From Rhynchopus sp. YZ270_cl-10 (Eukaryota > Euglenozoa > Diplonemea > Diplonemida > Diplonemidae): 64,000 nucleotides of DNA. The stretch lies in NCBI GenBank assembly GCA_964035575.1, contig OZ037901.1:1116001-1180000 (forward strand). Direction: 5' to 3'. This document shows positions 1 through 9,087 of the stretch, piece after piece; within the stretch, counting starts at the first letter, position 1, and each line of letters begins with the position of its first letter. The notes beneath the pieces were generated by a model. That model worked only from the letters and a program-made list of their open reading frames with translations, did not search any database and had not been told where the DNA came from. The position numbers and the translations under genes are program-made.

Positions 1-271
1 GTGAAAACCCCCGAAAAAGCACTCCGGGAACCCAGATAGTTCCAAATATCCACTAGAAACCCACCCAAACACCTCAAAAACATGCCAGAAAAATATTTTC
101 AAAAACACACTTTTTTCAAAAAGTTCATCTGGGCAGGTTCCATAATGACTTATTTGAAAAAGTGTGTTTTTAAAAATATTTTTCTGGCATGTTTTTGAGG
201 TGTTTGGGTGGGTTTCTGGTGGATATTTGGAACTATCTGGGTTCCCGGAGTGCTTTTTCGGGGGTTTTCAC
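1..271. repeat. Large foldback (inverted repeat, about 120-bp arms)
   Basis: Bases 1 to about 120 are repeated almost perfectly in reverse complement at about 150-271, with a loop of roughly 30 bases between them. Both arms share the GTGAAAACCCCCG end, and only a few mismatches are visible. The left arm starts at the window edge, so the palindrome may be longer. There is no convincing coding content. It could be a foldback transposon, a MITE or a recently formed inverted duplication. Confidence 0.9.
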
Positions 272-715
272 CCATTTTTTGGCCCAGAGTGGGTCTGAAA
301 GCAGGGCGCAAGTCCGGTCCGGGGATAGTCCGGGGATGTTTTTTGACCTAAAAACACCAAAAAACGGCCAAAAAAAGTACCTAAAGTGTCCAAAACAGGT
401 CGGAATAGACTCACAGGACCTCCCTGGGGTAGGTTTGTGCCCAAGCAGCTGTCATGACGTCGAAATTTTGCTGTTTTTTTGATTTTTTTGTCCAAAAATG
501 GCCATTTTACCCAACATGGCCAAAACCGTCAAAAGGCCACTTTTTCACTATTTTTTTGCATTTTTTCATATTCTGAGTCGCCCTTAGCATGGATTTTCGG
601 GTCACAGGGTGTTTCTGACCCATTTCTGGGTGGGTATGAGGGGTGGTTTGTACGTACTTTGCGCGGAAGTCCAAAAAAGTCAAAATGCCTCAAAAAAATA
701 GGGGTTTTGCCCCCA
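272..715. other. Non-genic spacer
   Basis: T-rich and A-rich sequence with short homopolymers. I see no coding signal, RNA gene or strong repeat here. It separates the foldback from the left end of the large TIR element. Confidence 0.6.
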
Positions 716-1022
716 CACGACGGACTAGTTATGGCCATGACAGGTGATATGACAGGTGGTGTAACTAGTTATAAATATGACAGGTGATAATTGAATATTA
801 CTAGTAATATGACAGGTGGTACCTGTAAAATGACAGGTACCACCTGTAAAATGACAGGTGGTGACAAGTACCACCTGTCATATGACAGGTGGTACCTGTA
901 AGATGACAGGTACCACCTGTCATTTTGACAGGTGGTACCTGTCATATGACAGGTGGTACCTGTCATTTTGACAGGTGGTACCTGTCATTTTGACAGGTAC
1001 CACCTGTCATATGACAGGTGTT
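716..1022. repeat. Left terminal and subterminal array of ACAGGTG palindromes
   Basis: About twenty copies of ACAGGT or ACCTGT occur in alternating orientation. They mostly form units such as TGACAGGTGGTACCTGTCA spaced about 21 bp apart. Three ACTAGT palindromes lie in the outer part. Clustered subterminal motifs of this kind are transposase-binding sites in several DNA transposon families, so a binding role for the nearby zinc-finger protein is an inference. Confidence 0.85.
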
Positions 1023-1504
1023 TTTGCCGGTGGCTATTGCCTCCCAGGGAAAGGGACTCTCGAATTTTTTTTTTTGCCCCCTTTTAGGGCGAATTTCGAC
1101 GATTTGAGGCCATTAAAAGCAAAATTTGGCAGTTTTGAGCATCTGTGGGGGTCTAAAACACGGTTTTGCGCAGCCGATTTTTTCCGAAAGACAAGTCCAT
1201 TTTTTGACCAAAACTTTTTTTTTCGACATCACAAATTGCCCACATGTCCTCAATCCTGGGGGAAAAATGGAAATGAAGGCACTTACGAGCACTTTTGATG
1301 GTACACACAAATAGCCGTGGGAAAAATTCTTGCAGAGAGATAAACAAAAAATGTTGTTTTTTATTTGCTTCTTTTTTTGGTTTTGATGTCAGCCCATGTA
1401 TGTTCTGCATGCTACACACTTAGGGAAAGGTGTACTGGCTGTGCCCTAAGGTTCTCTTTTTCGGGTTTGACCTCGTTGTGGAGCGTGTGCGTCGTCGAGG
1501 TAGT
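1023..1504. other. Non-genic interval
   Basis: AT-rich sequence with T and A runs. I see no gene. It has no visible counterpart on the right side of the large element. Confidence 0.5.
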
Positions 1505-1600
1505 CACCGTGAAGGTGGCACCTGTCATGTCACATAAAATGCTGTGTGTGTGTGTGTGTGTGTAACAAAAATGAACGACCTCACCGACCCCCACCCGATC
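1505..1600. repeat. Inner inverted repeat, left copy, with (GT)n
   Basis: The segment contains CACCTGTCATGTCACA, then AATGCTGTGTGTG and a GT run, then TGAACGACCTCACCGACCC. The same order appears in reverse complement at 7597-7700, including the microsatellite and its flanks. The CACCTGT motif of the outer arrays is present here too, which links inner and outer repeats. Confidence 0.85.
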
Positions 1601-1644
1601 TTTTAGCTGTCATCTCACCCCCACCCCTCCACCCGATCTTTTGG

Positions 1645-2769
1645 CATTAATTAATAATTATATGCAACCACAACAACTTTTACAAAATAACACTACAAGT
1701 GTGTCTAACAGGTACTGGGAGGGGGGGGGGGGGGGGGGAGAGAAAGGGGTAAAAATACCAAAGTCATGGCCTCTGGTTCTGATAAAGTTCCCGACTTGTC
1801 GTCACTCTCCTCGTCATCGTCATCGTCATGGTCAATGGTATGGTTACTAACCGCTTGAGAAACCATGACATCCTCACTGACTTCTCCAACTTCGCTGCCT
1901 TCATCTGCAGAGTCATGGCGGAGGTCATCTGGAACCTCAGACTCCCATGAGCCACCTCCAACATTTACCTTGGCGGTGGCCACTGCACTGGCGAGAGGAA
2001 TGTAGACCATGGTATTTCCACCCTTCTCTATTACGACTTCTTTACTGAAGTCAATCACGTACGTGTCGGGAACACGATACTTGAAATCGTAAACACCAGG
2101 TGTGAAGTTGGTGCTGGGCAATGTTCTTTTGAACGACATGGTGAAGTCGCTGCCCGAGAGTTTTGCAGAGTCAGGATTCACTCCATTGTGCGTAACCTCG
2201 CCTTTGTTTGTGCATTCTGGCCAGCTTCTCGTAATCTTTTTAGCTGGTGTCACTGAGGAGGTCTGTAGTTTGGCCTGGTACAACGTGAGAACTTTCGCCT
2301 CATCGAGGTTGCATTTCTCTGCTGCCAAGTTCTTCAGGCTCTTGTACTCCGCCGAATTGCTCTGTCCATTGGTGGGCGGGTGAAGCCGCAGAATTCGAGG
2401 TCGCTGTTCCCACTCGCTCGGCGGGAATAGTACGTCATGCTGCCGGCGTCTACTGCATTTTTGGCAGTCTTAATTTTGTGAATTTTGTGCGTTCATCTCA
2501 ACGTTAATTAAGCCGCTCTCTTTATCCCGAAAAGATTGTTCAACATCGCCTTCAACGGCGCATGAAGGAATGCTTTACCCTCTTTTTTCACCACATATAT
2601 CTTGAGGAAGTTCTGCACCACATCCGTCACCTTAGATTCCACAGTAGCTGGTTTGTGGCATCATCGGGCTTCGCTTTTTTGGTAGGCAGTTTATATTGCT
2701 TTTGTTGGTTCCTGAATTGGGTGTCAGGGGGGTGGTTGAACGAGGTTGCATTATAATTATTAATTAATG
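1645..2769 (-). mobile_element. TIR-bounded unit carrying an inverted copy of the 337-residue gene
   Basis: The unit is bounded by 25-26 bp inverted repeats. CATTAATTAATAATTA starts at 1645, and its complement ends at 2769 with one indel. Inside, on the minus strand, is a partial copy of the 2842-3855 gene and its upstream region. The right TIR sits at the hinge between this copy and the intact gene. It may be a separate non-autonomous element or half of a head-to-head duplication. A 22-base G run lies at about 1718-1739. Confidence 0.6.
1705..2720 (-). pseudogene. Degraded inverted copy of the 337-residue orphan gene
   Basis: Read on the minus strand, most of the product of 2842-3855 can be recognised, from the proline/lysine-rich start to the acidic DDDDDEESDDKSG tail. 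The copy is broken and lacks some sequence. Similarity stops right after the serine-glutamate codons where the intact gene shows GTAAGT. Beyond that point this copy continues with unrelated codons into a G/C homopolymer. With the intact gene it forms a head-to-head palindrome of about 1 kb per arm. Confidence 0.75.
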
Positions 2770-2841
2770 TGCATGGTTCAAGCTACCCTCCCGCCCCCTG
2801 ACACTCAATTCAGGAATTAACCAACAAAAACAATATAAAAA

Positions 2842-3855
2842 ATGGGAAAACGCTCAGCGACACAGCCCCTGCCTACCAAAAGATCGAAGGTCGTAGATGA
2901 CAAACCCAAACCCAAACCGGCTGTGGAATCTAAGGTGAGGGATGTGGTGCAGAACTTCCTCAAGATATATGTGATGAAAAAAGAGGGCAAATCATTCCTT
3001 CATGCGCCGTTGAAGGCGATGTTGAACAATCTTTTCGGGATAAATCTGAAATCAGAGAGCGGCTTAATTAGCATTGAGATGAACTTACTTCACAAAATTA
3101 AGACTGCCAAAAATGCAGTAGACGCCGGCAGCATGACGTACTATTCCCGCCGAGCGAGTGGGAACAGCGACCTCGAATTCTGCGGCTTCACCCTGCGCCA
3201 AACGCCCACCAATGGACAGAGCAATTCGGCGGAGTACAAGAGCCTGAAGAACTTGGCACAGAAATGCAACCTCGATGAGGCGAAAGTTCTCACGTTGTAC
3301 CAGGCCAAACTACAGACCTCCTCAGTGACACCAGCTAAAAAGATTACGAGAAGCTGGCCAGAATGCACAAACAAAGGCGGGGTTACGCACAATGGAGTGA
3401 AGTGTCTCTGGCTCATGGTGGAGAGCGGGTGCACGAAGCTCGTCCCTGACTCTGCAAAACTCTCGGGCAGCGACTTCACCATGTCGTTCAAAAGAACATT
3501 GCCCAGCACCAACTTCACACCTGGTGTTTACGATTTCAAGTATCGTGTTCCCGACACGTACGTGATTGACTTCAGTAAAGAAGTCGTAATAGAGAAGGGT
3601 GGAAATACCATGGTCTACATTCCTCTCGCCAGTGCAGTGGCCACCGCCAAGGTAAATGTTGGAGGTGGCTCATGGGAGTCTGAGGTTCCAGATGACCTCC
3701 GCCATGACTCTGCAGATGAAGGCAGCGAAGTTGGAGAAGTCAGTGAGGATGTCATGGTTTCTCAAGCGGTTAGTAACCATACCATTGACCATGACGATGA
3801 CGATGACGAGGAGAGTGACGACAAGTCGGGAACTTTCTCAGAAGTAAGTACTTAA
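2842..3855 (+). CDS. 337-residue orphan protein of the large TIR element
   Basis: I do not recognise the family. The N-terminus is basic and proline-rich (KRSATQPLPTKRSK, then KPKPKP), which could be a nuclear-localisation or nucleic-acid-binding tail. The middle (about 40-260) is mixed and looks beta-rich towards residues 225-270. It includes DFTMSFKRTLPSTNF and GVYDFKYRVPDTYVIDF. The C-terminal 60 residues are acidic, with a run of aspartates. The start is the first ATG after the inverted-repeat hinge and follows an A-rich stretch, AACAATATAAAAAATGG. A consensus splice donor GTAAGT lies just before the stop, so the true C-terminus may be spliced. It lies between the element ends, beside the putative transposase gene, so an accessory or cargo role is possible. 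No function can be assigned. Confidence 0.65.
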   Translation: MGKRSATQPLPTKRSKVVDDKPKPKPAVESKVRDVVQNFLKIYVMKKEGKSFLHAPLKAMLNNLFGINLKSESGLISIEMNLLHKIKTAKNAVDAGSMTYYSRRASGNSDLEFCGFTLRQTPTNGQSNSAEYKSLKNLAQKCNLDEAKVLTLYQAKLQTSSVTPAKKITRSWPECTNKGGVTHNGVKCLWLMVESGCTKLVPDSAKLSGSDFTMSFKRTLPSTNFTPGVYDFKYRVPDTYVIDFSKEVVIEKGGNTMVYIPLASAVATAKVNVGGGSWESEVPDDLRHDSADEGSEVGEVSEDVMVSQAVSNHTIDHDDDDDEESDDKSGTFSEVST

Positions 3856-4678
3856 ATAAGTACGGGCTTAGGGTCATCTTTTTAACTTTTTTTTTTTCTT
3901 TTTTTTTTTTTTTTACACCATTTTACACTTTATTTCGAGGTGGTTAAGCCCGAGAGGCTCAGGTTCATCTTCTTTTTTTTTTTTGCAGGTAGCTACAAAA
4001 AAAATATATATATAAAACATTGTGTACAGAACCCGTTCTCGGACAGGTGATTGTCGAAACTACAAAAAAAAAATTTATTTTGTTACACTTCATTATTGGG
4101 GTGCGCACAAAAACCAGACATACTTGTAGCGTTACTTTATAAAAGTTGCATATTATTGCCTCGCAATTCTTCCTCCAATTGTTCACCCAAGAAAAAAAAT
4201 AGAGTCCCACCCCTCTTTTTTTTTACACGCTGTTTGTATTAAACTTGTCAGATTTCATGCGAGAGTCTCTTCTTTTTATTATTCTTGCTCTCAGCGTCGC
4301 ATACTTTCGTCGTCATCACTGTTGACTCTAGGCTCTTCATTGTATTGCTTCGTCATTTTTGAATCTTTTTATCCGTTCCAGGCCTTTTTCCAGGTTTCGG
4401 GGTTTTGGCTTACGGGGTTACCGAGGGCAAGGGAAGGCTCGTTTTTCCATTTATTGTTACAAAATAACAATAAAAGGGGGGGAGGGGGGTCCGATCGAAA
4501 TCCGGGGAGGAAAACTTTTTTTGGTATAGGAGGGGGAGGGGGGTCACCGGAAAAGTGGTTTATCCTTTGAATTTTCCTGAAAAAAAAGATCCTAAATCAC
4601 TACACTTTGTAACAATAATGGAAAACCGAGCCTTCTCCAAAGAAAATTTTTTTTTTTTTGCGCTCCGCGCGAAAATTT
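3856..4678. other. Spacer with dispersed intergenic repeats
   Basis: No gene seen. Two copies of the dispersed GAGAGGCTTAGGTTCATCTT family lie near 3858-3895 and 3938-3972. A GACAGGTGATTGTCGA motif near 4040 resembles sequences near 21500 and 51525. G-rich patches occur around 4475-4550. Confidence 0.55.
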
Positions 4679-5271
4679 CCTACGTTGGGAATGGTCTTTA
4701 TCATGAAGTTAAGTCTGTCATCGATATCAATGGGGCAGAAAGCAGTTCGATGTTTTCCTCCTAAACCCTTACACAGTCTCAGCAACTCTGCATGATCACC
4801 TCCAAACCTGAAATGAAGGATAGGGATGCGCAACTTCTTAACGTAGCACCCACGCGACTGTATGGACTTCAAAGCAACGAGGCCGCAGAACAACCACCAC
4901 TCGTAAAAGTCGCTTTTGGTTTTGTCCGCGACAGTCAGGAATCTAACCCTCAGCACGTTGACGACCACTTGCACTTCTGAATGCACTTCGAGGCGTGTAT
5001 GCGTCAGCAGATAATACGAGGATAGCTGGTGGGGAGTTCACGGTGAAGGGGAACTTTGCAGTCAGAAAGCACACAGCCTTCTCGATGTTACCAATTAAGC
5101 TCGTTGCCTTCTCCTTAAACGGCTCCTCGCGTATCCTCAGCGTCTCTCTGGATAGACCTACCCTCAAGGATGTGTGCTTGCGGATGAGTGAGCCAATTCG
5201 AAGCGATATCTGGCGATGATATGGGCTGTGCCGTGATGAAGTTCACTCATAGTGTGATTGCAGCTGTGATG
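4679..5271 (-). pseudogene. Degraded inverted copy of the 5' part of the zinc-finger gene
   Basis: The minus strand repeats the first third of the 5343-7169 gene, from its start codon (mirrored at 5247-5249) to the region matching about 6118. Several internal pieces are missing. About 60-80 bases of loop separate the copies. The arms include the upstream leader, so transcription across the locus would give a long hairpin RNA. It mirrors the arrangement around the 337-residue gene. Confidence 0.8.
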
Positions 5272-5342
5272 AAGTTTAGTGGGTCACCCCTCCCTCGACA
5301 TAAATTCATCACACAGAGAAACATCACAACTGCAAACACACT

Positions 5343-7169
5343 ATGAGTGAACTTCACCTTGGCACAGCCCTGAAAATTGCGGATATCATCGCCAGATATC
5401 GCTTCGAATTGGGCCTATCAATGACCACAGTGTCACGAATTGGCTCACTCATCCGCAAGCACACATCCTTGAGGGTAGGTCTATCCAGAGAGACGCTGAG
5501 GATACGCGAGGAGCCGTTTAAGGAGAAGGCAACGAGCTTAATTGGTAACATCGAGAAGGCTGTGTGCTTTCTGACTGCAAAGTTCCCCTTCACCGTGAAC
5601 TCCCCACCAGCTATCCTCGTATTATCTGCTGACGCATACACGCCTCGAAGTGCATTCAGAAGTGCAAGTGGTCGTCAACGTGCTGCCGTGGGATTAGCCA
5701 GTGGGCTTCAGGCGAGTAGATTCCTGACTGTCGCGGACAAAACCAAAAGCGACTTTTACGAGTGGTGGTTGTTCTGCGGCCTCGTTGCTTTGAAGTCCAT
5801 ACAGTCGCGTGGGTGCTACGTTAAGAAGTTGCGCATCCCTATCCTTCATTTCAGGTTTGGAGGTGATCATGCAGAGTTGCTGAGACTGTGTAAGGGTTTA
5901 GGAGGAAAACATCGAACTGCTTTCTGCCCCATTGATATCGATGACAGACTGAAGAAGCTTCATCGGTGTGAGAGGTGTAGCCTGCAGCGCATGGATGAGC
6001 TCGGCTTCACCAGTTACATTTCGCACCGATTTGAGCATCCGTGCTATGCCTTAACCCCTGCGTTGCACGATTGCAAAGGCATGGTGAACCTGATGATAAA
6101 GACCATCCCCAACGCAGGAAGCACACAAGAAACAGTCACTGGTTCTTCTGATGGGAACATGACGGGGTCTCAATCACGTACCCTCCTCACCATGCTTGAA
6201 CGTGAAACGGTTGGCATGCGGGAAATAATGTGCAGCTGTATGCAGGTGCTCATTTTTTTCCGGTACCAAGACATACCTGTCAGGTATCACTACCACGAAG
6301 GCACAGATAACCCCTACGAGAAGGACTTCCTTTACGCCCTCCTCTCATACCATACCCTCATATTTTTGCTTGAATTTTTCAAAGCAGGCGTCACCAGGTC
6401 GTCATACGCTCATAGCCTTGAGCACTGGTTTGACGTGGAGGATGCACATCGGATATGTCTCTCAGATGAGGCTTTCGAACAGTGCAATGGGGAACGCAAG
6501 AGATGGACTGTGTGTACATCTGTCCAGACCATGGAACGTGACTTGCTGGCATTTGAACTGAGCAAGAAGCATTTGGTTGAGCAAAATTGCAAACGCGACC
6601 TGCCTGAACTTGGCCCAGTCGACAGAAAAAAATTGCCTGTATTATATAACTATAACACTTTTCATTTTCATACCTGCATCACCGAGAAAGACGCTGTCTG
6701 GACAGACGCCTTCACTAGTTTGAGAACTCGTGTCAAAAACCTGGGTATGAAGCGGCATACTTGCAACAAAGGGGCGGAGGGGCAAAAATACGTATGGGAT
6801 AAAAAAGATAAAGCTGGGGAAACTTTACTCATTTGTGTGTGCAATGAGGAGCCTGGAGTCAACAGTGATGACGAAAATGTCGAAAATGTGTGCGAGGATA
6901 AAAAAAAAGATGATGAAAATGGTGACCATACTTGCATTATCTGCAACACCGGATTCGAATCTTCAGTTGGATTATTTGCCCATTACGATGGCAAACATCG
7001 TGCACCTATCATGAAGTGCCCGTTTTGTTTGAGGGAAACTGCGGGGCTAAGCCAACACCTGTTGCATGCGCACGCTGAGAATTTGGATAAAAAAACCTGC
7101 CCGTTGTGCGCAACACGTTTCTCAAATGCTAGAGCAAGAGACTCGCACATGAAATCTGCTCATAGTTAA
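5343..7169 (+). CDS. 608-residue C2H2 zinc-finger protein, putative DDE transposase
   Basis: The C-terminus has three C2H2 zinc fingers: CIICNTGF...H...H at about 531-552, CPFCLRE...H...H at 560-578, and CPLCATRF...H...H at 586-607. The first 400 residues carry blocks like those of RAG1/Transib and related RNase-H-fold transposases. These are an acidic LSADAYTP near 95, GGDHAELLRLCKGL near 174, paired cysteines at 213-217 (CERCSL), ALHDCKGMVNLMIKTIP near 241 (compare the DALHCDIGN block of RAG1), and EQCNGERKRW near 380 (compare EGNESGNK). The family match is inferred from spacing and motifs only. The gene lies between inverted ends with arrayed palindromes that such a DNA-binding protein could recognise. 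The start is the first ATG beyond the inverted-repeat loop and is also conserved in the inverted copy. An acidic, lysine-rich linker (490-525) precedes the fingers. Confidence 0.7.
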   Translation: MSELHLGTALKIADIIARYRFELGLSMTTVSRIGSLIRKHTSLRVGLSRETLRIREEPFKEKATSLIGNIEKAVCFLTAKFPFTVNSPPAILVLSADAYTPRSAFRSASGRQRAAVGLASGLQASRFLTVADKTKSDFYEWWLFCGLVALKSIQSRGCYVKKLRIPILHFRFGGDHAELLRLCKGLGGKHRTAFCPIDIDDRLKKLHRCERCSLQRMDELGFTSYISHRFEHPCYALTPALHDCKGMVNLMIKTIPNAGSTQETVTGSSDGNMTGSQSRTLLTMLERETVGMREIMCSCMQVLIFFRYQDIPVRYHYHEGTDNPYEKDFLYALLSYHTLIFLLEFFKAGVTRSSYAHSLEHWFDVEDAHRICLSDEAFEQCNGERKRWTVCTSVQTMERDLLAFELSKKHLVEQNCKRDLPELGPVDRKKLPVLYNYNTFHFHTCITEKDAVWTDAFTSLRTRVKNLGMKRHTCNKGAEGQKYVWDKKDKAGETLLICVCNEEPGVNSDDENVENVCEDKKKDDENGDHTCIICNTGFESSVGLFAHYDGKHRAPIMKCPFCLRETAGLSQHLLHAHAENLDKKTCPLCATRFSNARARDSHMKSAHS

Positions 7170-7596
7170 TTTAAATCTAAGGTTTGCGGGTTTTCCCCTC
7201 TCCCGCTCCCCGGTTTTCCCTCTCTCTCTTTTCTTCCCTGTGCTCCACGACACTTTCTGTACTTCAGTCAAACACAACCATACCGTAAATCAAGTCGAAG
7301 AAAAAAAAGGGAAAAAGAAAAAGAAAAAAGTCCACACCCACGAGGCGAGCGTTTTGGCAGGCGCTTGTAAGGACAGCCAAAAGACTTGAATCTGAGTGCA
7401 GAAGTGGTGTGGAAGCGAACAACAAACAATCTTTACTTTCCCCCCCCCCCCCCCCCGTTAATAGTCTTTTGAGCAACAAGCAAAGAGGAACGAGTCTCGA
7501 GCATTTCTTTTGAGAGTGTTTGCTCTTGTTTGTTTTCTCTCTTTTTTTTTTTTTTTTTGTTTGTTTCTTGGGTTTTGTTCTTATAAGTTTTATTTT
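7170..7596. other. Spacer with poly-C tract
   Basis: Pyrimidine-rich sequence follows the stop codon. Bases 7327-7380 match a segment at 9898-9950 (AGTCCACACCCA... and TGTAAGGACAGCC). A run of about 16 C lies at 7441-7456. No gene seen. Confidence 0.6.
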
Positions 7597-7700
7597 ATGC
7601 GGGTCGGTGAGGTCGTTCATTTTGTTACACACACACACACAGCATTTCCTGTGACATGGCAGGTTTCCACCTGTCATACTTTACACCTGTCATTTACTAG
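7597..7700. repeat. Inner inverted repeat, right copy
   Basis: Reverse complement of the 1505-1600 segment: GGGTCGGTGAGGTCGTTCA, TTTTGTTACACACACACACAC, GCATTTCCTGTGACATGGCAGG. It is followed by two CACCTGTCAT motifs and an ACTAGT palindrome like those at the outer ends. Confidence 0.85.
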
Positions 7701-8694
7701 TAGCGACACCAAAAAAGTAATATCTCTTCTTCTTGCTTTTTCTTTTCCTCTTCCCATCACACCTCCAAAAACACCCTCCCTCACAGGATGAACTTATAAA
7801 ATGCAGAAAAAACTATGAAGAAGCCACAACTCTGCGTCGGTTCTTTCTTCATCTGGGGGTGGGAAACTCTTGTCAGTCACTGCTATAGCCATTAACCCAG
7901 GGAGCATAGCTAGTGCAAGAAATTCGACTTCGGGATCCGGAAAGTCTGTCCTCTGCTTGCGGAGGACTAGACACAAGAAAATATTGCGTTCCCCCAGAAA
8001 CCAGTTTTTGTCACAGTAATTTTTGCCCAGGGCATGCTCTTGAAGCATGGCGGCTTGGTGTGAGAAGGGGCAGTGTGTTGTTTTGTTCTAGATTTCAACG
8101 GTTGTTAGAACGAGTCAAGTGGATGCTTATCTAAACACTGACTTTAGTACAGACCCGAGAGATCACACATGACTTTGAGGAAAGAACAAAGCAATGCATC
8201 TGTACCCGCACGCCAGGTTGTAGTTACTTCAGAATTTTCTTAAGTTTGCGCGAAAGAGAGCGGGGGCAACTCCTTTGTATCATAAGGCCGCTGTGCAGAA
8301 CAAAGCGAGGAACCTTAAAACACTACCTGCGTGGTGGCTGAATTCACATCCCTTAGAATTACCAGAATTCAGCCTTTGTTGAAGTAACGTACATACTTGT
8401 ATGTGCGTGTCACGCTTCTCCATCCTTAAATGGGTGCACTGCTTCACTGCAGCGGGTAAGCCTCTCTCGACTAGTGCAAACTTAAGAATTTTCTGCTGGA
8501 ACTTACCAAAATCGATTTTCTTTCACCCCAAACACCCGCAACACCCCACCTGCTACTTTGGTAGCCTGTGTTGTTGGGAGTTGGTTCTCATGTTGATCCC
8601 CAGTGTTTTGCACTGCTTCTTCTGAGCCCAACGCTGTTTGGCCTGTCGACGTAATAAATACGAAGACAGGGGGGCGGTGCCAACAATTTTCCGA
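7701..8694. other. Non-genic interval in right flank of the element
   Basis: About 1 kb without a credible gene, repeat array or RNA. It has no visible counterpart in the left flank. It may be acquired sequence. Confidence 0.5.
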
Positions 8695-8810
8695 TGATGT
8701 AACGTTTATCTGATTGATTTACCGTTTGATATACCTTGTGTGCTACTTCATGCACACCCAAGAAAGGTTATTGAACGGTACTTTCAAGCGATACTTCGTT
8801 ATGTCATTGG
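8695..8810. repeat. Dispersed repeat, copy 1 (second copy at 18842)
   Basis: This 115-bp segment includes TTATCTGATTGAT, CGTTTGATATACCTTG, CTACTTCATGCACACCCAAG and AAGCGATACTTCGTTAT. It recurs in the same order at 18842-18958. Both copies run directly into tandem GGTACCTG- or GGTATCTG-like repeats. Confidence 0.9.
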
Positions 8811-8975
8811 GGGTACCTGGGTACCTGGGTACCTGGGTACCTGGGTACCTGGGTACCTGGGTACCTGGGTACCTGGGTACCTGGGTACCTGGGTACCTGG
8901 GTACCTGGGTACCTGGGTACCTGGGTACCTGGGTACCTGGGTACCTGGGTACCTGGGCACCTGGGTACCTGGTGC
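8811..8975. repeat. 8-bp minisatellite (GGTACCTG)n, about 20 copies
   Basis: Near-perfect tandem array of GGTACCTG with a palindromic GGTACC core. One unit near the end has GGCACCTG. The unit is the core of the ACAGGTGGTACCTGT palindromes immediately to the right, so the array probably expanded from the terminal repeat motif. Confidence 0.97.
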
Positions 8976-9087
8976 CTGTATTTTGACAGGTGGTACCTGT
9001 CAAAATGACAGGTACCACCTGTCAAAAATTTTCACCTGTCATTTTACTAGTAAAATCACCTGTCATGGTCATAACTAGTCCGTCGTG
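8976..9087. repeat. Right terminal palindrome array of the large element
   Basis: Contains TTGACAGGTGGTACCTGTCA, its inverse, ACTAGT palindromes and the terminal CATAACTAGTCCGTCGTG. It mirrors 716-750 and the array that follows it. Confidence 0.85.

Larger units (their letters stand above)
716..9087 (+). mobile_element. Candidate 8.4-kb DNA transposon with arrayed, nested inverted repeats
   Basis: The left end (from 716) reads CACGACGGACTAGTTATG and then CCATGACAGGTGA. The right end, read inward from 9087, gives the same sequence with one mismatch. Both ends lead into palindromic ACAGGTGGTACCTGT-type repeats, and ACTAGT recurs near both ends. A second pair of matching inverted repeats lies inside (1505-1600 and 7597-7700). 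The interior carries a 608-residue zinc-finger protein that may be the transposase, a 337-residue orphan protein, and degraded inverted partial copies of both. The bases outside the ends share only CA, so no convincing target duplication is visible. CAC-type termini are known for CMC and Transib/RAG-like DNA transposons. Assignment to that group is inference. The right flank holds about 1 kb with no counterpart on the left. Confidence 0.6.

Noticed and set aside
735-1022. CRISPR or telomere-like array
   Set aside because: Units alternate in orientation and form palindromes, there are no spacers, and matching sequences at 8976-9087 show it is a terminal repeat.
4679-6118. Replication origin at the palindrome centres
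   Set aside because: The symmetry is fully explained by inverted partial gene copies, and no origin-specific motif is visible.
8714-9078. Frames made of GYLGTWVP or PRYPGTQV repeats
   Set aside because: Product of the GGTACCTG array, with no support as a gene.
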